Positions 1 through 11,136 are shown, counted from the stretch's first letter. The stretch is 64,000 bases of DNA from Arthrobacter sp. DWC3 (GCF_002929375.1 NZ_PJIP01000002.1:347820-411819), one strand, 5' to 3'. Numbers and translations are program-made. The notes: generated by a model not told the origin, from the letters alone.

Positions 1-2695
1 ATGCGAAGTGCTGAGGATTCAACGCATACGTTGTCTCACGCAGGGCTCCGATACCGTATGCAGCTACAACACGGCGAACCCGAGTCCCGATAGACCTTTC
101 GACATCTGACAGCCGTCCGCCGGCATCCACAGCTTTGCGCGCCAGCTCGAGGACAGCGTTCAGCTCGCTTCGACGGACTTCTTCGGTGCCTCGCTCGATC
201 TCAGGGTGCTTGGGGTATCGCGCTGTTAATGCAGCACCGAGCACCGTTACAACAGCGTCGCGCAACGTGGCCGTCGAGGGCTGCGCTGGTGAAAAACCGT
301 CGGCAAGGGTTACAAAGTTTGTCCCGTTGACAAAACTTCCCAGATTTTCCTCGTTTCTCGCGTCGACACCGTAGGCCTGACGCAGAAGCGCGGCCAGCTG
401 ACTCCGCAGCGATTCGCGCTGACCAGTCAGCAGCCGTCGCGCCGGCTCACGATCGTTCACGGGCAAGTTGGCTGCGTACTGGTCGAACCGGTCACCGGTG
501 AGCAGGTACTCAAGCTGAACCAGTTTGCCGATGTCCTCCATACGCTGGGCTGTGAGGAAGTGCGGCACCCAAGCAATCGTGTCGCTTACAACACCTTCCT
601 GCCGAAGAGTGTAGATACGCTCGACGTCGTCGGATGGAGCGCGGTCGTCCATGTCATCAAACGGGAAGTCCACCACAAGCTTCCATCTGCCGTCCGAGGA
701 CTTCAGCGCCTCTACGGGGAGCGCCGCCTTATCTCGAATGTTCCCGAACACGACGTCGACCGCTCGTTTCTGACCGCGCCAAATGTGATCAAGCGCATAT
801 TCGCCGGCATAGGAACCGGTAGTAGCGGCGCCGATTTCGGTGACGAGCGTGTCTCGGATTAGCCGACGACGGTTCGCGTAAGAGTCCTCCTGCGTGACGT
901 GAGCAAGGATGGCGTCGAAGTCCACGCCCGTGAGCTGCAGGCTGATGACCGGGTCGGCGGTTGAACCAACGGTAATTTCGGAAAACTTCGCCTGCCACTC
1001 CGTGGCCATGGTCACGACCGGCCCTGATACGTTCCCACCGAACATTGACACCACGCTGCCGTAATTGAGAGCAGCTAGCTTGGACGCCGTGAGATCCTTC
1101 AGCGACGTAGCGCCTGGAGCGATTGCCGCCACTAGAAGGGTCTTGGCGAGCCGGTCCTCACGTCGGAATGCGTGGTTTCGACCGAGAGCCCGGACATCGG
1201 TTTCACTGATCCGGTGTTTTTCCAGCAAATACGGTCGCATCTTGCCCCGATAAAAGGTTGCGGCGGCCTCGAAGATCTTCACCATATCGTCGGTCAGCGG
1301 CTTTGCATCACCGAGCACGACCGCGTCGAACAGATCGCCGACCGGGATAAGGTCGCCAGCAGTCAGTTCGTCGCGCCCCCGATAGAGCAACTCGCTCATG
1401 ATCTTAAGTGCGGTGCGCTCGCGTTGCATGATGGCCGACAGCGCAACCATCCCATCCACGAGCGCCGGAGAGAACGGGTAAACCTTCTCGAAATCGACAG
1501 CACCGGACCCTGCCGCGTCTGTCAGCAAGTGCTTCCAGTCCGTGGGATTGGCTCGAATGCGTGCAACTGCAGTAGCAAGTGCGGCCTTACCCGCTGTGGA
1601 TGTGGGAGTCAGCAGGCGCTTGTTCACAATCTCCGGCAAGTCCGCGGCGGCGAGCGTGATTTTATCGAATCTGTCTTCCCACCATTGGAACGAGTCCTCA
1701 AGTGCCACCTGCTCAGCACCTGCGTTACCTCCGCCGAGGAAGTCCTTGAGAGCGCGCTGGCGGGCGACGAACGAAACTATCGGAACTGCCATCTGCCCAG
1801 ACCCGGTTTCAACGAGCTTGGCCACCTTGGAGGTCTCGTTCTGTATGAAGGCTGAGTCCCGCAGATGATTAGCGAGCCACAAAACTAGTTCGTCCAAGAA
1901 GAGCACCAGTCCGTCGTACCCCAGGCCTTTCGCGTGGGTGGTCATGATGCGCAGACCTTGGTCAATGGGCAACCACGCGGAGGTGGAGGTATAGGCCGGA
2001 AAGTAGGTTTGTACGAGCTTCGCAGCGACCGCCTGCCGGTCACGCTCGTTCGCAGTGCCATTGCTCGCTGCGTCAAGATCAGCGGGGGTTAAGCCACCAT
2101 CGCTGAGGGCGCCGAGCACTGGATCAAAGTTGGCTTCAAACTTCGAGAAGAAAAGCTCGTCACCCATCTGAACCCGCAGCTCCTGAGCATTTCGAAACAG
2201 CAGGTCGCTTTGGTGCAGGACGGGCGCAGCAGCGTTCGAGTGCTTCGCTTTGACCGTGTTGATGTACCCCGAGAACAGGGCGGCTTCAAAAGACTCAGCA
2301 CCAATCAAGTGGTAGTCGACGGCAAGAAATTTCCTAGACAGGACATCCGAATGCTGTGCTATGACGGACTGCAGCCCGTCCAACGCGCGTGCCTGAGGGT
2401 TCCCAATGAGGAGCAGGTGCATCACGGCCATGTAGTGCGACTTACCTGCACCGAACGAGCCATGGATAAATGCGCCCTTCGCGTTACCGCGGGTAAGCGC
2501 CGATTTCGCCAGAGTTAGGCCCTCGCCGAATGCTTCTGCAATCTTCTCAGTAACAACATAATCCTTGAGGGTCTGCTCGGCCGCGGGGACACCCTCATGA
2601 ATGCGCATCACGAAGTCATCGTCGTGGACGGCCTCCGGAACGTGGATCGCATCGCGCAGCATCATGGTTAGGGCGCCGGTGGTGGAGGTGGTCAT
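1..2695 (-). CDS. pglY: PglY-like BREX type 2 ATPase, cut by the left edge
   Basis: Only the first 898 codons are present; the frame is open to the window edge with no stop. PglY is the large P-loop ATPase of type 2 BREX (phage growth limitation), which blocks phage replication together with PglX, PglW and PglZ. The sequence shows a Walker A motif GSFGAGKS at residues 80-87 and a Walker B LVLFLDE near residues 264-270, the latter followed by a long alpha-helical region. ATG at 2693-2695 is chosen as start; it has no strong ribosome site but overlaps the stop of a seven-codon upstream ORF (ATGA). It lies 66 bp after pglX on the same strand, so it is probably co-transcribed with it. The family is normally some 1,200-1,300 residues, so the C-terminal quarter and pglZ should lie to the left of the window. 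The identification rests on the motifs plus pglW/pglX context. Confidence 0.9.
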   Translation of the reverse strand, partial: MTTSTTGALTMMLRDAIHVPEAVHDDDFVMRIHEGVPAAEQTLKDYVVTEKIAEAFGEGLTLAKSALTRGNAKGAFIHGSFGAGKSHYMAVMHLLLIGNPQARALDGLQSVIAQHSDVLSRKFLAVDYHLIGAESFEAALFSGYINTVKAKHSNAAAPVLHQSDLLFRNAQELRVQMGDELFFSKFEANFDPVLGALSDGGLTPADLDAASNGTANERDRQAVAAKLVQTYFPAYTSTSAWLPIDQGLRIMTTHAKGLGYDGLVLFLDELVLWLANHLRDSAFIQNETSKVAKLVETGSGQMAVPIVSFVARQRALKDFLGGGNAGAEQVALEDSFQWWEDRFDKITLAAADLPEIVNKRLLTPTSTAGKAALATAVARIRANPTDWKHLLTDAAGSGAVDFEKVYPFSPALVDGMVALSAIMQRERTALKIMSELLYRGRDELTAGDLIPVGDLFDAVVLGDAKPLTDDMVKIFEAAATFYRGKMRPYLLEKHRISETDVRALGRNHAFRREDRLAKTLLVAAIAPGATSLKDLTASKLAALNYGSVVSMFGGNVSGPVVTMATEWQAKFSEITVGSTADPVISLQLTGVDFDAILAHVTQEDSYANRRRLIRDTLVTEIGAATTGSYAGEYALDHIWRGQKRAVDVVFGNIRDKAALPVEALKSSDGRWKLVVDFPFDDMDDRAPSDDVERIYTLRQEGVVSDTIAWVPHFLTAQRMEDIGKLVQLEYLLTGDRFDQYAANLPVNDREPARRLLTGQRESLRSQLAALLRQAYGVDARNEENLGSFVNGTNFVTLADGFSPAQPSTATLRDAVVTVLGAALTARYPKHPEIERGTEEVRRSELNAVLELARKAVDAGGRLSDVERSIGTRVRRVVAAYGIGALRETTYALNPQHFA

Positions 2696-2761
2696 CGGTA
2701 GAGGAATCCGTTCATTGGGTAGGTTGCCTTTTGTCGGCTGCGGGCGCGAAACTCAAAATAA

Positions 2762-5700
2762 TCAGGCACGACGACGGCCTCGTGTTGCTGCCGGCGGTCG
2801 CCATGCGTAGGCGTCCTCGCGGGTCATCTGCAGTTGGGTCAGGAGTTGGTCGATCTGACCGGTGACCGCCTGCGCCGCGCTAGACCCGAACTCAGGCTCA
2901 AGCACGGTATGCCACTGGTGCAGCCACGGCTCCAGCTCGACCAGTCCGGCAACCAGTGGAACCAGAACCTCGTTCGATGCGCCAAGAGCCTGCTGGTTCA
3001 TGATCTCTCGCACTAGGGCGATCGCCTGATCCCGGTGGTTCCAACCGGCCCAGCCCAGCACGACGGTATTGTCCCCTTCGCGGCCCACGCCCGGATAAAG
3101 CACGAACCGTTCCTTGGGCACGTCGAGCTTGCCACGGGCCCGCCAGTATTCAGCTTTTTGGAAGTCCGGCGTCGAGTATTTCGGCGGAACAGGAATCGTT
3201 ACCTTCTCCCCGGCATCCTCCCGCCGCTGCAGATCCCACACCGTCTGCCATTCACGGAACTTCTCCAGACCCGAGGGCTTGTACCGGTACGCAGCGAGAT
3301 AGGGAACGGCATCGGCCTGAGCCAGAGCACCAATCACTGCCACCAAATCAGGTTCTGCTGTTCCCGTCAGCACCCGGGCCAGTTCCAGCAGGCGCTGGTC
3401 GTTACGCAGCAAGTCCGCCAGCTGGTACGCAGAACGCACGGTTGGACCCTGCTGGTCGCCCCATAGCTCTGCATCTTCGAGGCTGTCAAGGATCAGACCT
3501 TCCAGCGCCTCCTGAAGTTGCTTCTCCCACGAAGCCGTTGCCCACCGGCGCTTATACTCTGGACGCTCGAGGAGACGAATATTGCGATCCGTCTCCATAA
3601 GCGCGAGCCGCTTCTCCACGAGCGCGCGGTAATCTTCGGGCCACTCCCGGGGTATGTCAACTGTCGAAAGCGACCTGTGCCGTTCGAACCAAACCGATTC
3701 CTCGACTCCACTCTCGATACGACGCGCCAACATGATCTCAAACGCACGCTGCCCGAGCTGGATCGTATTAACGGCAGAACCGCCATAGGTCAACGGTTCG
3801 TCAACGAGGGCGTATAACCCATACGTCTCCCAGTCGAGCTCCTCCTGCTCGAAGACAAGACGCTCCCGCAATCTCAACCATTCGGCCTGCGCCGAAACCA
3901 ACACATCGGCGAGCTGGCCTTCGGCACGGCTTGTGAGCCAACTTGAAATCACTGTCCGTGGCCGCACCCCGTCAAGTGCTTGAGAGAATTCCTCCAAAGC
4001 AGTCCCGCGTGCTCCTGGGAGGGTCGCTGGGAGTGGAAACTCCTGCAGCTTTGTGCCAGTGAACTCGAAGAAGCGTTCCCACTCTTGGTCAGCGATCCCA
4101 CCGCCGATTCCACCATTGCCCTTGTCGTGGCTAACCTGCTTAAGCCAGAAACACGCTACGGAGCTGTTGAGCACACCGAGCAGCTCGAGGTGCTGTTCCT
4201 CTGTGGCCCCGTCCGGAAGTTTGATCACCGGTGCGGACTGCTTGAAGACTTTCCCACCTCGGTCAAGCACGAAGTGGTTGTGGGTCGCCACGAAAGCAAA
4301 AGTGATCAGCCTTTGGGAACGCAGTCTAGGCCAGTTAGGGAGGATATATTCCCCCCACCACATTCCTTTTTCTTCACGAGTTTTGCCGAAGGCGGACCCG
4401 GTGCGCAGGATGTTCCGAAAGGGCCAGAAGACGCGTTCAGCGAGTTTCGCCTCCCCCAGCGGGTAGGGGAAGACAGCGACGTCGTTGCCACGAATCTCGA
4501 AGTCACGAACAGTGTCCCCCTCGACGAACCGGCGCATCGGTACATCGTCCTGGCGTGCCGCAGCGGTACGGCGCCTCCTGACGAAGACCTCGTCGTCACC
4601 GGTGATCGCCGCGAATCCAATCGATTCAACGGATGAAGCTAAGGAAGTAAGACCGGCCGATTCAACAGCTTCCATCAGCCTGTTCGCGCCGCCACCGCTA
4701 AGTGACCAAGGAAAGGCCGAGAGCGTCTGACGAGTAAGGTCTGCGACGCTAACATAGGCGCCGTCGAATCCTGGGCTGTCGAGGTGCTCGGTGATTTCGG
4801 TCCAGACGAGTCCCTTGGCAGGATCTTGGGGCTGGCCGGGTTCGCCTCGGACTCCGAGGACGGCCCGGATATCGCCTGAGACCGGCCTGCGTCGGCGTCC
4901 GATGAGGATGACCGTCGGGGTGCCGTGGCCGGGAATGTACGCCCCGGAGGTATCGATCACATGGGTCAGGTCCACCGGGTTATCCAGATGGTGACCCGCG
5001 AAGAGATCCTCAATCAGCTTCTTGCCGAACTCCCGTTTCATGAACGAGTTCGAGGTGATCTGACCGACGTGGCCGGCGCCCTGCCCGGTCCCGCCTCTGA
5101 TCGCGAGACGGAAGAACAGCTCCATGAACGGCACCGACAGGGCATACTTACCTGCCGCTGTCTTGTAGGCCTTCCGGTATGCCTGGTTGAGGACCTTGTC
5201 CTTAACGGTGATGTAGGGCGGGTTGCCCACCACGACGTGGTACCGCCCGGGCTCGAGGATATTGGCGTGTTCACCGAGGTCCTCGCTCGCATAGGCGTAC
5301 GAGTTCCCGCCAAAGAGGGTGCTGGTAGCTCCCTGTTCGCCGAGCAGTGAATCGCCGATGGCCAGGTGGAAGCCCCACTCCTCCACACCCACCAGGGACT
5401 TTTCCCCGGCGGCCACAATCCCGGCGACGGTGAGGCGGAAGCGGGCGATCGCCACGGCGAAGGGATTGAGGTCCACACCATGAATGGAGTTCATTGCCCT
5501 GCGCACTCGCTGCTTGGGATCCATGCCGGGTGCCTCGGCGGCCCACTGGCGGTTCAGGCGCTCAAAGGCTCCGAGCAGGAAGTGTCCTGATCCGCAGGTC
5601 GGATCGATCAGCTTCAGCCCGTCGACGCCGAACTCATTGATTGCCGGGGTAAGAGTGCGGTCGAGGATGAATTCTTCGACGAAGACCGGTGTCTGCAGCA

Positions 5701-6331
5701 GCGCGTACGTCTTCTTCGCATGCTCGGAGAGATCCTGATACAAGTCGCCCAAAAAACGCGTACTCAGGTCGGGGTCGGTAAAGTCATGCACCAGCGCCCC
5801 GTCGGCGTCGGTCCTGCGCCAGAAATCGAGGAGGCCCTTAGCTGCCTCGGCGCTGATCTCAGCGGTCCAGACGGGGTTGTGCCGGGGGTCGACGAGGGCC
5901 GCCCCAGCCGGCTGGGCCGCAAGCACCCGAAAGGACTGCTGAAGCCAGTCACGGTCATGGTGACTGGTATTGGTCCGGAAATACGCGGTCTGGTTCTCCC
6001 GTGCACGCAAGGTGCGGTTATCCGGGCCCGCAATCCAGCCAACCGGCACCGGCATTCCGTTAAGGGTGGCGCCGGCTAGCAGATCGTTATCCTCGCAGAA
6101 CCGGATGAACGTCGTCGCCAGAATCCACGCGACAGCCGCCTGATCAACCTCATTATCCCGCCACGAAGACCACGACAACCCCGTGCGCTCGCGCCGGAGA
6201 GCCTCAGCGTGCTGCTGCTGCAAAGACGCCCCCCACACGGTGCCCGGGTCATCGGCACGCGCCTTAAGATCAGCCTGCAGGACCCGGAGCTGAGACCGGA
6301 GACCGGCGAGAAGGGCGGACGAGACGATCAT
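2762..6331 (-). CDS. pglX: PglX-type adenine-specific DNA methyltransferase (BREX type 2)
   Basis: 1,189 residues, the usual size of PglX. It methylates adenine in host DNA as the self-marking arm of the BREX/Pgl system. The SAM-binding motif DPTCGSGHF lies at residues 243-251 and the catalytic N6-adenine motif NPPY at 370-373. The long C-terminal half is the target-recognition and accessory region typical of the BREX enzymes. The start ATG overlaps the pglW stop as ATGA (6328-6331), which shows translational coupling; pglY follows after 66 bp. No frameshift or missing motif is visible. The order W-X-Y on one strand matches the type 2 BREX core. Assignment as PglX rather than a stand-alone type IIG restriction-modification protein comes from the neighbours and the absence of a recognisable nuclease domain. 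Confidence 0.93.
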   Translation of the reverse strand: MIVSSALLAGLRSQLRVLQADLKARADDPGTVWGASLQQQHAEALRRERTGLSWSSWRDNEVDQAAVAWILATTFIRFCEDNDLLAGATLNGMPVPVGWIAGPDNRTLRARENQTAYFRTNTSHHDRDWLQQSFRVLAAQPAGAALVDPRHNPVWTAEISAEAAKGLLDFWRRTDADGALVHDFTDPDLSTRFLGDLYQDLSEHAKKTYALLQTPVFVEEFILDRTLTPAINEFGVDGLKLIDPTCGSGHFLLGAFERLNRQWAAEAPGMDPKQRVRRAMNSIHGVDLNPFAVAIARFRLTVAGIVAAGEKSLVGVEEWGFHLAIGDSLLGEQGATSTLFGGNSYAYASEDLGEHANILEPGRYHVVVGNPPYITVKDKVLNQAYRKAYKTAAGKYALSVPFMELFFRLAIRGGTGQGAGHVGQITSNSFMKREFGKKLIEDLFAGHHLDNPVDLTHVIDTSGAYIPGHGTPTVILIGRRRRPVSGDIRAVLGVRGEPGQPQDPAKGLVWTEITEHLDSPGFDGAYVSVADLTRQTLSAFPWSLSGGGANRLMEAVESAGLTSLASSVESIGFAAITGDDEVFVRRRRTAAARQDDVPMRRFVEGDTVRDFEIRGNDVAVFPYPLGEAKLAERVFWPFRNILRTGSAFGKTREEKGMWWGEYILPNWPRLRSQRLITFAFVATHNHFVLDRGGKVFKQSAPVIKLPDGATEEQHLELLGVLNSSVACFWLKQVSHDKGNGGIGGGIADQEWERFFEFTGTKLQEFPLPATLPGARGTALEEFSQALDGVRPRTVISSWLTSRAEGQLADVLVSAQAEWLRLRERLVFEQEELDWETYGLYALVDEPLTYGGSAVNTIQLGQRAFEIMLARRIESGVEESVWFERHRSLSTVDIPREWPEDYRALVEKRLALMETDRNIRLLERPEYKRRWATASWEKQLQEALEGLILDSLEDAELWGDQQGPTVRSAYQLADLLRNDQRLLELARVLTGTAEPDLVAVIGALAQADAVPYLAAYRYKPSGLEKFREWQTVWDLQRREDAGEKVTIPVPPKYSTPDFQKAEYWRARGKLDVPKERFVLYPGVGREGDNTVVLGWAGWNHRDQAIALVREIMNQQALGASNEVLVPLVAGLVELEPWLHQWHTVLEPEFGSSAAQAVTGQIDQLLTQLQMTREDAYAWRPPAATRGRRRA

Positions 6332-9300
6332 GCAGAATCTCCAGTCAAAGTAGCGCGCTCAAATTGGGGTGCAGCACCATCAACGAGCTGAGTCAGGTCG
6401 CGCGGAAGGTCAATCCAGCCGCTCGGGCCCAGCGGTACTGACCGGCCTTCCAGCATTGGGGCGCGGGCATCCCCGGGCTTGGCCACCAGGAGCCACCGCG
6501 CGGCGGGGCGTTTGGTGCCGGTGTCGAGCAGGGTCGCAAGCAATGAGGTCATGCCGTACCGAACCAGAGGTCCTGCATTGGTCAGCAGAAGCGGCCCTTC
6601 TGCGCCGAGTCGCTCGCTCCAGATGGGTTCGACGGCTCCCTGCACGACGTTCAGCAGTGATTTCCACTCCTTGCTGTCGCGGTCAAGGGCGTCATAGCCC
6701 AGCAACCCCCTCCAGATGCCACCGGCCTTCTCAATCCTTGCTTTGGACGCGCGGATGACGAGATCTGCGACGTCAAGGATCCCGACATCGAACCGCGAGG
6801 CCAAGGCGCCTGTGGCGGCGACGTACCGCTTAGGCGTCACGGTGAGTGTCAGCGCGGCGTGCCGGCCAAGTGACTCGGTAAGTTTGCGGGTGATTTCGGC
6901 TGCTGGAATGGCGGTGAATTGCGTGGTTGACATGGTCCCTGTTCTGGACAGGACAGTGCTCTTGGGTGCGTAGAGGCCGTCCTGATTGACCAACTCCGGA
7001 TACAGCTCCCGCATCAGGGCATCGAGATTGTCAGAGCTCGGCACCGGCGCGGTTAAGTGGGGGAAGCGCGCGTTGAGGGTACGCCGCACCGCCATCTGGC
7101 TGATGGACCTCCCAGGCTTCCCGCGCATCGCGTGTTCCAGCGCCTCCTTGATCGGCAGGGAACGCGGGTACAGCTCGTTGAACCCCGAGAAGGCCGCGGT
7201 CTGGCTCGCTGCAGCAGCCAAGCGCAGCAGACGGGTGTCGCTCACCTCCCACTGGTCGGTGCTTCCGAGTTCATCAACGAGGGCACGGAGCTCAGTAGTT
7301 GCTGTACTGGCGGCGATAACACCCCCTGCAATCAAATCGTCGGCCTTGCTCCCTAGTTCACTAGCCAGGTCGTTCAGCAGGTCTGCGGGGGGAATGATGG
7401 CGTCCTCCGCATCCCCGCCCTGCTCGCTCAGCGCCAGAAGATTGGGTTTGGCTGCACGGCGTCGTAGCACGAACACAGGATGGGTATCGCGTGCGTCAAA
7501 CTCGACGATCGCCCGAACAAGGGCCGTGCCGTACGCCAAACGCTCAGTGCCGTCGAGCGTAGAACCGCGGAGGGTCAGAAGCGCACCGACCGCTTCTGGC
7601 ACCGTCATGACTCGCCCTGCGTCTCCGATGATTTTGGCTAACTCGTCACGCGCTGTCAGGAATGGCTGATCCTTGGACCATTTGCCGACGGCGTCGTCGA
7701 GCATGCTGGTAACGCGTTCACGAGTGGTCTGGAACGTGGCTGCCATGTCGGCCGCGGTGGGCCACGACGCATCGCCTACAAGGCCGAGGAGCCCGTGTGC
7801 GATGGGCCTGTCCCCTGCGGGGAGCATTTCGAGGAGGTTGTCGACAACGCGGTTGACCCCGAGCGTTGCCTCGGTGCCCTGAGCAGGCTCGACCGGGCGC
7901 AGTGCCGTACGCCACTGGGAGATACGCGCTTGAATCTCCTTACGATAGGTCTCTCCCAGGCCTCGGATGCCGTTGATTTTCACTGGATGAACACCGAGAA
8001 TGTCAGCCACCGTCACGATTCCGTCGAGCCGCCGCAGGGCGGACAATGCCTGCGCTGACAAGCCGGACTGTTCCAGCAGCGTCTCAAGCATCACGTTTGA
8101 GGCGAGCTCATCGTCCTTCTGCCTCGCATCGTCGTCATGAGCAAGACTTATAAATGTGCGCTGCCAGGCATGCAGCAGGTCCTCGACGTTGGCAAACCGC
8201 TCCTCCACATCCGGTGACAACGCCTTCTTGAACAGCTCGGAGAGAGGCGCGCTTACGGCAGGATCGAACGAGGTCGGCTCAATCACCGGCCGATCAGAGG
8301 TATTCGCAGGTGCGCTTGCGCCGTTAGACCACCACGGCAGCACGCCGGTAGCCATCTCAAAGAGGGTGGCCGAAACAGACCACAATTCAGCCGCGCCATC
8401 ATAGCGGGTGCGTCGTCCGACCCCTAGAAAGGGGTCGACGTAACCGGGGGTACCGGAAGCAGTGTTATCCAGCGGTTCCCTGGCCAAGGAGAAATCGAAG
8501 AGAGTCAGATGAGGCTTACGAGAGCCAGGGTCCGGCGCGATGCCGAGATTCGCAGGCTTGATGTCCCGATGGAAGACACCCCTTGCATCGTTCAGATAGG
8601 TCATCGCCTCCAAAAGGTCAGTGCCCCAGCGCTGCAGCTGTTCCAGGGTTGACTGGCCCTCCTTAACCAACCGAGTGGCGAGGGTCTCCTTCCCTGCGTC
8701 CGTCATGAGCAGAACGCTGCGTCCGCCCAGCTCGAGCTTTTCGACAAGCCGAACGATGCGGGGGTGGTCAAGCCCCTCCAGTACCTCTGCCTCAAGGTCG
8801 ATTCTGCGACCGGCGGCGCCATCACGAGCGATCTTCAGGATGACTTCCTTATCTTCGCCAGTCTCGTCGTCGAGCACTCCAAGAGCAACGCCGGATGAAC
8901 CCTCACCGCGGCGACCCGCCACAAGGAAACGCTCACCGATCATGTCGCCGGTTTGAGCATCGAGAGGATCAGTGACCTCTTCCGGCGGTGCCTCATTGTC
9001 AGGACGACGCACTTCATACCAAGCGAGGCGCACCAGTTCCAGCGCGTCCTCCATCGAAGCAGGACGCGCAGCCTCCTCCACCGTGGTCAATTCCGCTACG
9101 ACGTCGGCGAGGGCGTCTGGCAGCGCGGCGGTAACCGCCCTCGGATCAAACCGGCCTTCCCTCTGCTGGACCTCCTGTACCTCAGCGATTGTTGTCGCCG
9201 GTGCCTTCCCTGTGAGGATCAGGAACGCCAGGGCCCCAAAACCAAAAATGTCCAAGGGGGTGCCGGGTACATCGCTAACCGTTTGTCGCGCCTCAGGCGC

Positions 9301-10497
9301 GAACCACACGAGATCGACAGTGCCTGCGATACCCAGCAGGTCCGTTACGCCGCGGCTGATAACGGTCCAACTCGTCAAATTGGTGGTTTCCCGGTCCTTC
9401 TGTGCGGAGTACCAGTCGCGCACTTCAAGGCGAGGGCCCGCGGGTGTTGACCGCACCCAGACCCGGTGAGGCGATAACGCTCGGTGAAAAAGATGGCGGT
9501 TGTGGGCGAACCGGAGAATATCTCCGAGCTGCTCAACCATCGCAACGCGTTGGTCGAGCGGGAGCTCAGCTCCTTCGTCGGCGAGGAAGGCATCCAGCGG
9601 GCGCTCATTTTCCTGGTACTCAAAAACAAGCGCGGGCCCGTCGTCCGTTACCAGGAATTGTTGCGGTACTGCGATTCCCTCGTGGCGGATGCCCCAAGTG
9701 AGCTGGTACTCACGCTGGGCGAGCTGCTCAATCCGCTTGCGCTCAGTCGCTGCGGCCTTGGGAGGTACGTCGTACAGTCGAAGTCGCTGCGTGATCTTGG
9801 GGAGATTGGGGTGCCTTACGACGACGTCCTGCCAATCAACACCCTCAGCAACTGGATCGGAGTCGGCGACCGCGTAGTCGCCTACCATCCGCGTTTTGGG
9901 CGTCGGCCGGAAGTCCGCCTTCTCGCACAGGCGTCGCACAAACTGGGCACGCTGCGGGTCGATTCGGTCCCTCGGGTCCGCCGGCGGGGTGGTGAGGAAC
10001 TCGCTCAGCCGTTGCAAGGGCGGCTTCGAAGTGACGTTGTACTTATCGAGCTTGAGGACACCCGCACGACCAGAATCATCCACCTCAAACGACGATCCTT
10101 GGCCATGCAGCACGACAAGGGCGTTAATCCAAGGGACCGCCTGCCCTACGTGTTGACTCGGAGCGTGGGTCTTGAGAAGAGAGGCGAGGCGCTTTCCCTT
10201 CCTGTCAGTGACGAGGAACGGGTTCGGGTGGGTTTTACCTGGTTGGTACCAGCGCTGGGAGTCGCCGGTTATCTTCCCGTGCCACCCCTTGAGTTCCACG
10301 CAGAAGAAGCCCACTGGCGTAAGGAGCAAGACGTCCACTTCGCCCGTCCGGTTGTTGCCATCGATGAAGGTCAAATTGACCCATGCAGTCGTACGACCGT
10401 CGTCGGGCAGGACATCACGGAAGACCTCGAGTGCAGCCGCCTCCTCTGGCGTCGCAGCCGGGCCCATCACCTTCCAGTGGGGTGAATCAGCCTTCAT
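6328..10497 (-). CDS. pglW: PglW-like NERD-domain serine/threonine protein kinase (BREX type 2)
   Basis: About 1,389 residues. The N-terminus is a NERD nuclease-like domain with D55 and E68-x-K70 in the expected order. Next comes a degenerate kinase-like domain (about 235-485) in which the catalytic HRD is replaced by HRALSPHR. A second, intact-looking kinase domain follows (about 520-790), with glycine loop GEGSSG at 531-536, lysine 555, HRDIKPAN at 643-650 and a DFS in place of DFG at 668-670. The C-terminal 600 residues are unassigned and probably contain helical DNA-binding segments. In type 2 BREX this kinase is the signalling component. ATG at 10495-10497 is chosen because AGGA precedes it and homology-like sequence begins there; an in-frame TTG lies at 10639-10641 but the 48 extra residues look non-coding. 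The gene overlaps pglX by 4 nt and is the first gene of the operon. Confidence 0.92.
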   Translation of the reverse strand: MKADSPHWKVMGPAATPEEAAALEVFRDVLPDDGRTTAWVNLTFIDGNNRTGEVDVLLLTPVGFFCVELKGWHGKITGDSQRWYQPGKTHPNPFLVTDRKGKRLASLLKTHAPSQHVGQAVPWINALVVLHGQGSSFEVDDSGRAGVLKLDKYNVTSKPPLQRLSEFLTTPPADPRDRIDPQRAQFVRRLCEKADFRPTPKTRMVGDYAVADSDPVAEGVDWQDVVVRHPNLPKITQRLRLYDVPPKAAATERKRIEQLAQREYQLTWGIRHEGIAVPQQFLVTDDGPALVFEYQENERPLDAFLADEGAELPLDQRVAMVEQLGDILRFAHNRHLFHRALSPHRVWVRSTPAGPRLEVRDWYSAQKDRETTNLTSWTVISRGVTDLLGIAGTVDLVWFAPEARQTVSDVPGTPLDIFGFGALAFLILTGKAPATTIAEVQEVQQREGRFDPRAVTAALPDALADVVAELTTVEEAARPASMEDALELVRLAWYEVRRPDNEAPPEEVTDPLDAQTGDMIGERFLVAGRRGEGSSGVALGVLDDETGEDKEVILKIARDGAAGRRIDLEAEVLEGLDHPRIVRLVEKLELGGRSVLLMTDAGKETLATRLVKEGQSTLEQLQRWGTDLLEAMTYLNDARGVFHRDIKPANLGIAPDPGSRKPHLTLFDFSLAREPLDNTASGTPGYVDPFLGVGRRTRYDGAAELWSVSATLFEMATGVLPWWSNGASAPANTSDRPVIEPTSFDPAVSAPLSELFKKALSPDVEERFANVEDLLHAWQRTFISLAHDDDARQKDDELASNVMLETLLEQSGLSAQALSALRRLDGIVTVADILGVHPVKINGIRGLGETYRKEIQARISQWRTALRPVEPAQGTEATLGVNRVVDNLLEMLPAGDRPIAHGLLGLVGDASWPTAADMAATFQTTRERVTSMLDDAVGKWSKDQPFLTARDELAKIIGDAGRVMTVPEAVGALLTLRGSTLDGTERLAYGTALVRAIVEFDARDTHPVFVLRRRAAKPNLLALSEQGGDAEDAIIPPADLLNDLASELGSKADDLIAGGVIAASTATTELRALVDELGSTDQWEVSDTRLLRLAAAASQTAAFSGFNELYPRSLPIKEALEHAMRGKPGRSISQMAVRRTLNARFPHLTAPVPSSDNLDALMRELYPELVNQDGLYAPKSTVLSRTGTMSTTQFTAIPAAEITRKLTESLGRHAALTLTVTPKRYVAATGALASRFDVGILDVADLVIRASKARIEKAGGIWRGLLGYDALDRDSKEWKSLLNVVQGAVEPIWSERLGAEGPLLLTNAGPLVRYGMTSLLATLLDTGTKRPAARWLLVAKPGDARAPMLEGRSVPLGPSGWIDLPRDLTQLVDGAAPQFERATLTGDSA

Positions 10498-10815
10498 AGA
10501 TCCTACGACTCCAGTTTCGTGACTTTGATGTTGCTCCGAGCAAGGATGCTCCAAGAGCAGCTTAGTTCCGGCGATGATGCGTGCGCTGTTCACGACACGT
10601 CGTTGCAGAGGGACGCATTGAGCTGAGCGGTCACACAGCAAGAACCGGCAACACGCGGTCGCGACACGGATGTAGGAGAGGGAAGCACGAGCGAACGCCC
10701 AACAGGTCCTGCAGAAACAGTTGAGCGTGGCGTGCTATTCGGTTTGTCCGCCCTAGCGATCGGTTTGGCTACCCATACGCGCCGAGAACAGGCATCGAAC
10801 TACTAACCTAGACTC
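10498..10815. promoter_or_regulatory. Divergent intergenic region between pglW and a small ORF
   Basis: This 318-bp gap carries the promoters for both directions. On the plus strand a TANNNT -10 (TAACCT, 10804-10809) sits 6 nt before the ATG at 10816, the spacing of a leaderless actinobacterial transcript. No convincing -35 is seen. For pglW no clear sigma-70 promoter is recognisable. No other gene is supported here. Confidence 0.5.
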
Positions 10816-11136
10816 ATGGATTCGCTGTTCGCCCTTGAGGCCGTCAATGAGGAGTCGCCCGCTCCTGCACCACAGCAGGAAGTGCGCGCTCGCGACGAGC
10901 AAGTTGCTCAGATCCGAGTCGAATTCGACCGTCTCGATATCGCTTCCCAGGACGCTCGCAAGGAAGCTGTCGAGGCTGCTTGCTTGCGCTCGGTCTCGTC
11001 TCTCCGAGAGCTGACAGCTGTCGAGGCCCGCCGCCTTCTCAAGCGGCTGAGGGAGCGGAAGCCCGAGTCCGGCGCAAAGGCTGCGGGTAGCGCTTGGGAC
11101 AACCGTGACACGGACACCTGGATTGATAAGCTCTAG
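10816..11136 (+). CDS. Small hypothetical protein next to the BREX operon
   Basis: 106 residues, not recognised. The N-terminal 30 residues are acidic and proline/glutamine-rich. Residues about 30-85 are predicted to form a charged helical region with heptad-like spacing (EQVAQIRVEFDRL, then EARRLLKRLRERK), and the tail is polar. There is no membrane segment or metal-binding motif. The start ATG is preceded by TAACCT at leaderless spacing. It is transcribed away from pglW and could be an antitoxin-like or regulatory partner, but nothing in the sequence proves that. A 148-codon frame on the opposite strand covers the same bases and is taken as a shadow because it has Arg/Ser/Leu-rich, domain-free composition. 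Confidence 0.6.
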   Translation: MDSLFALEAVNEESPAPAPQQEVRARDEQVAQIRVEFDRLDIASQDARKEAVEAACLRSVSSLRELTAVEARRLLKRLRERKPESGAKAAGSAWDNRDTDTWIDKL

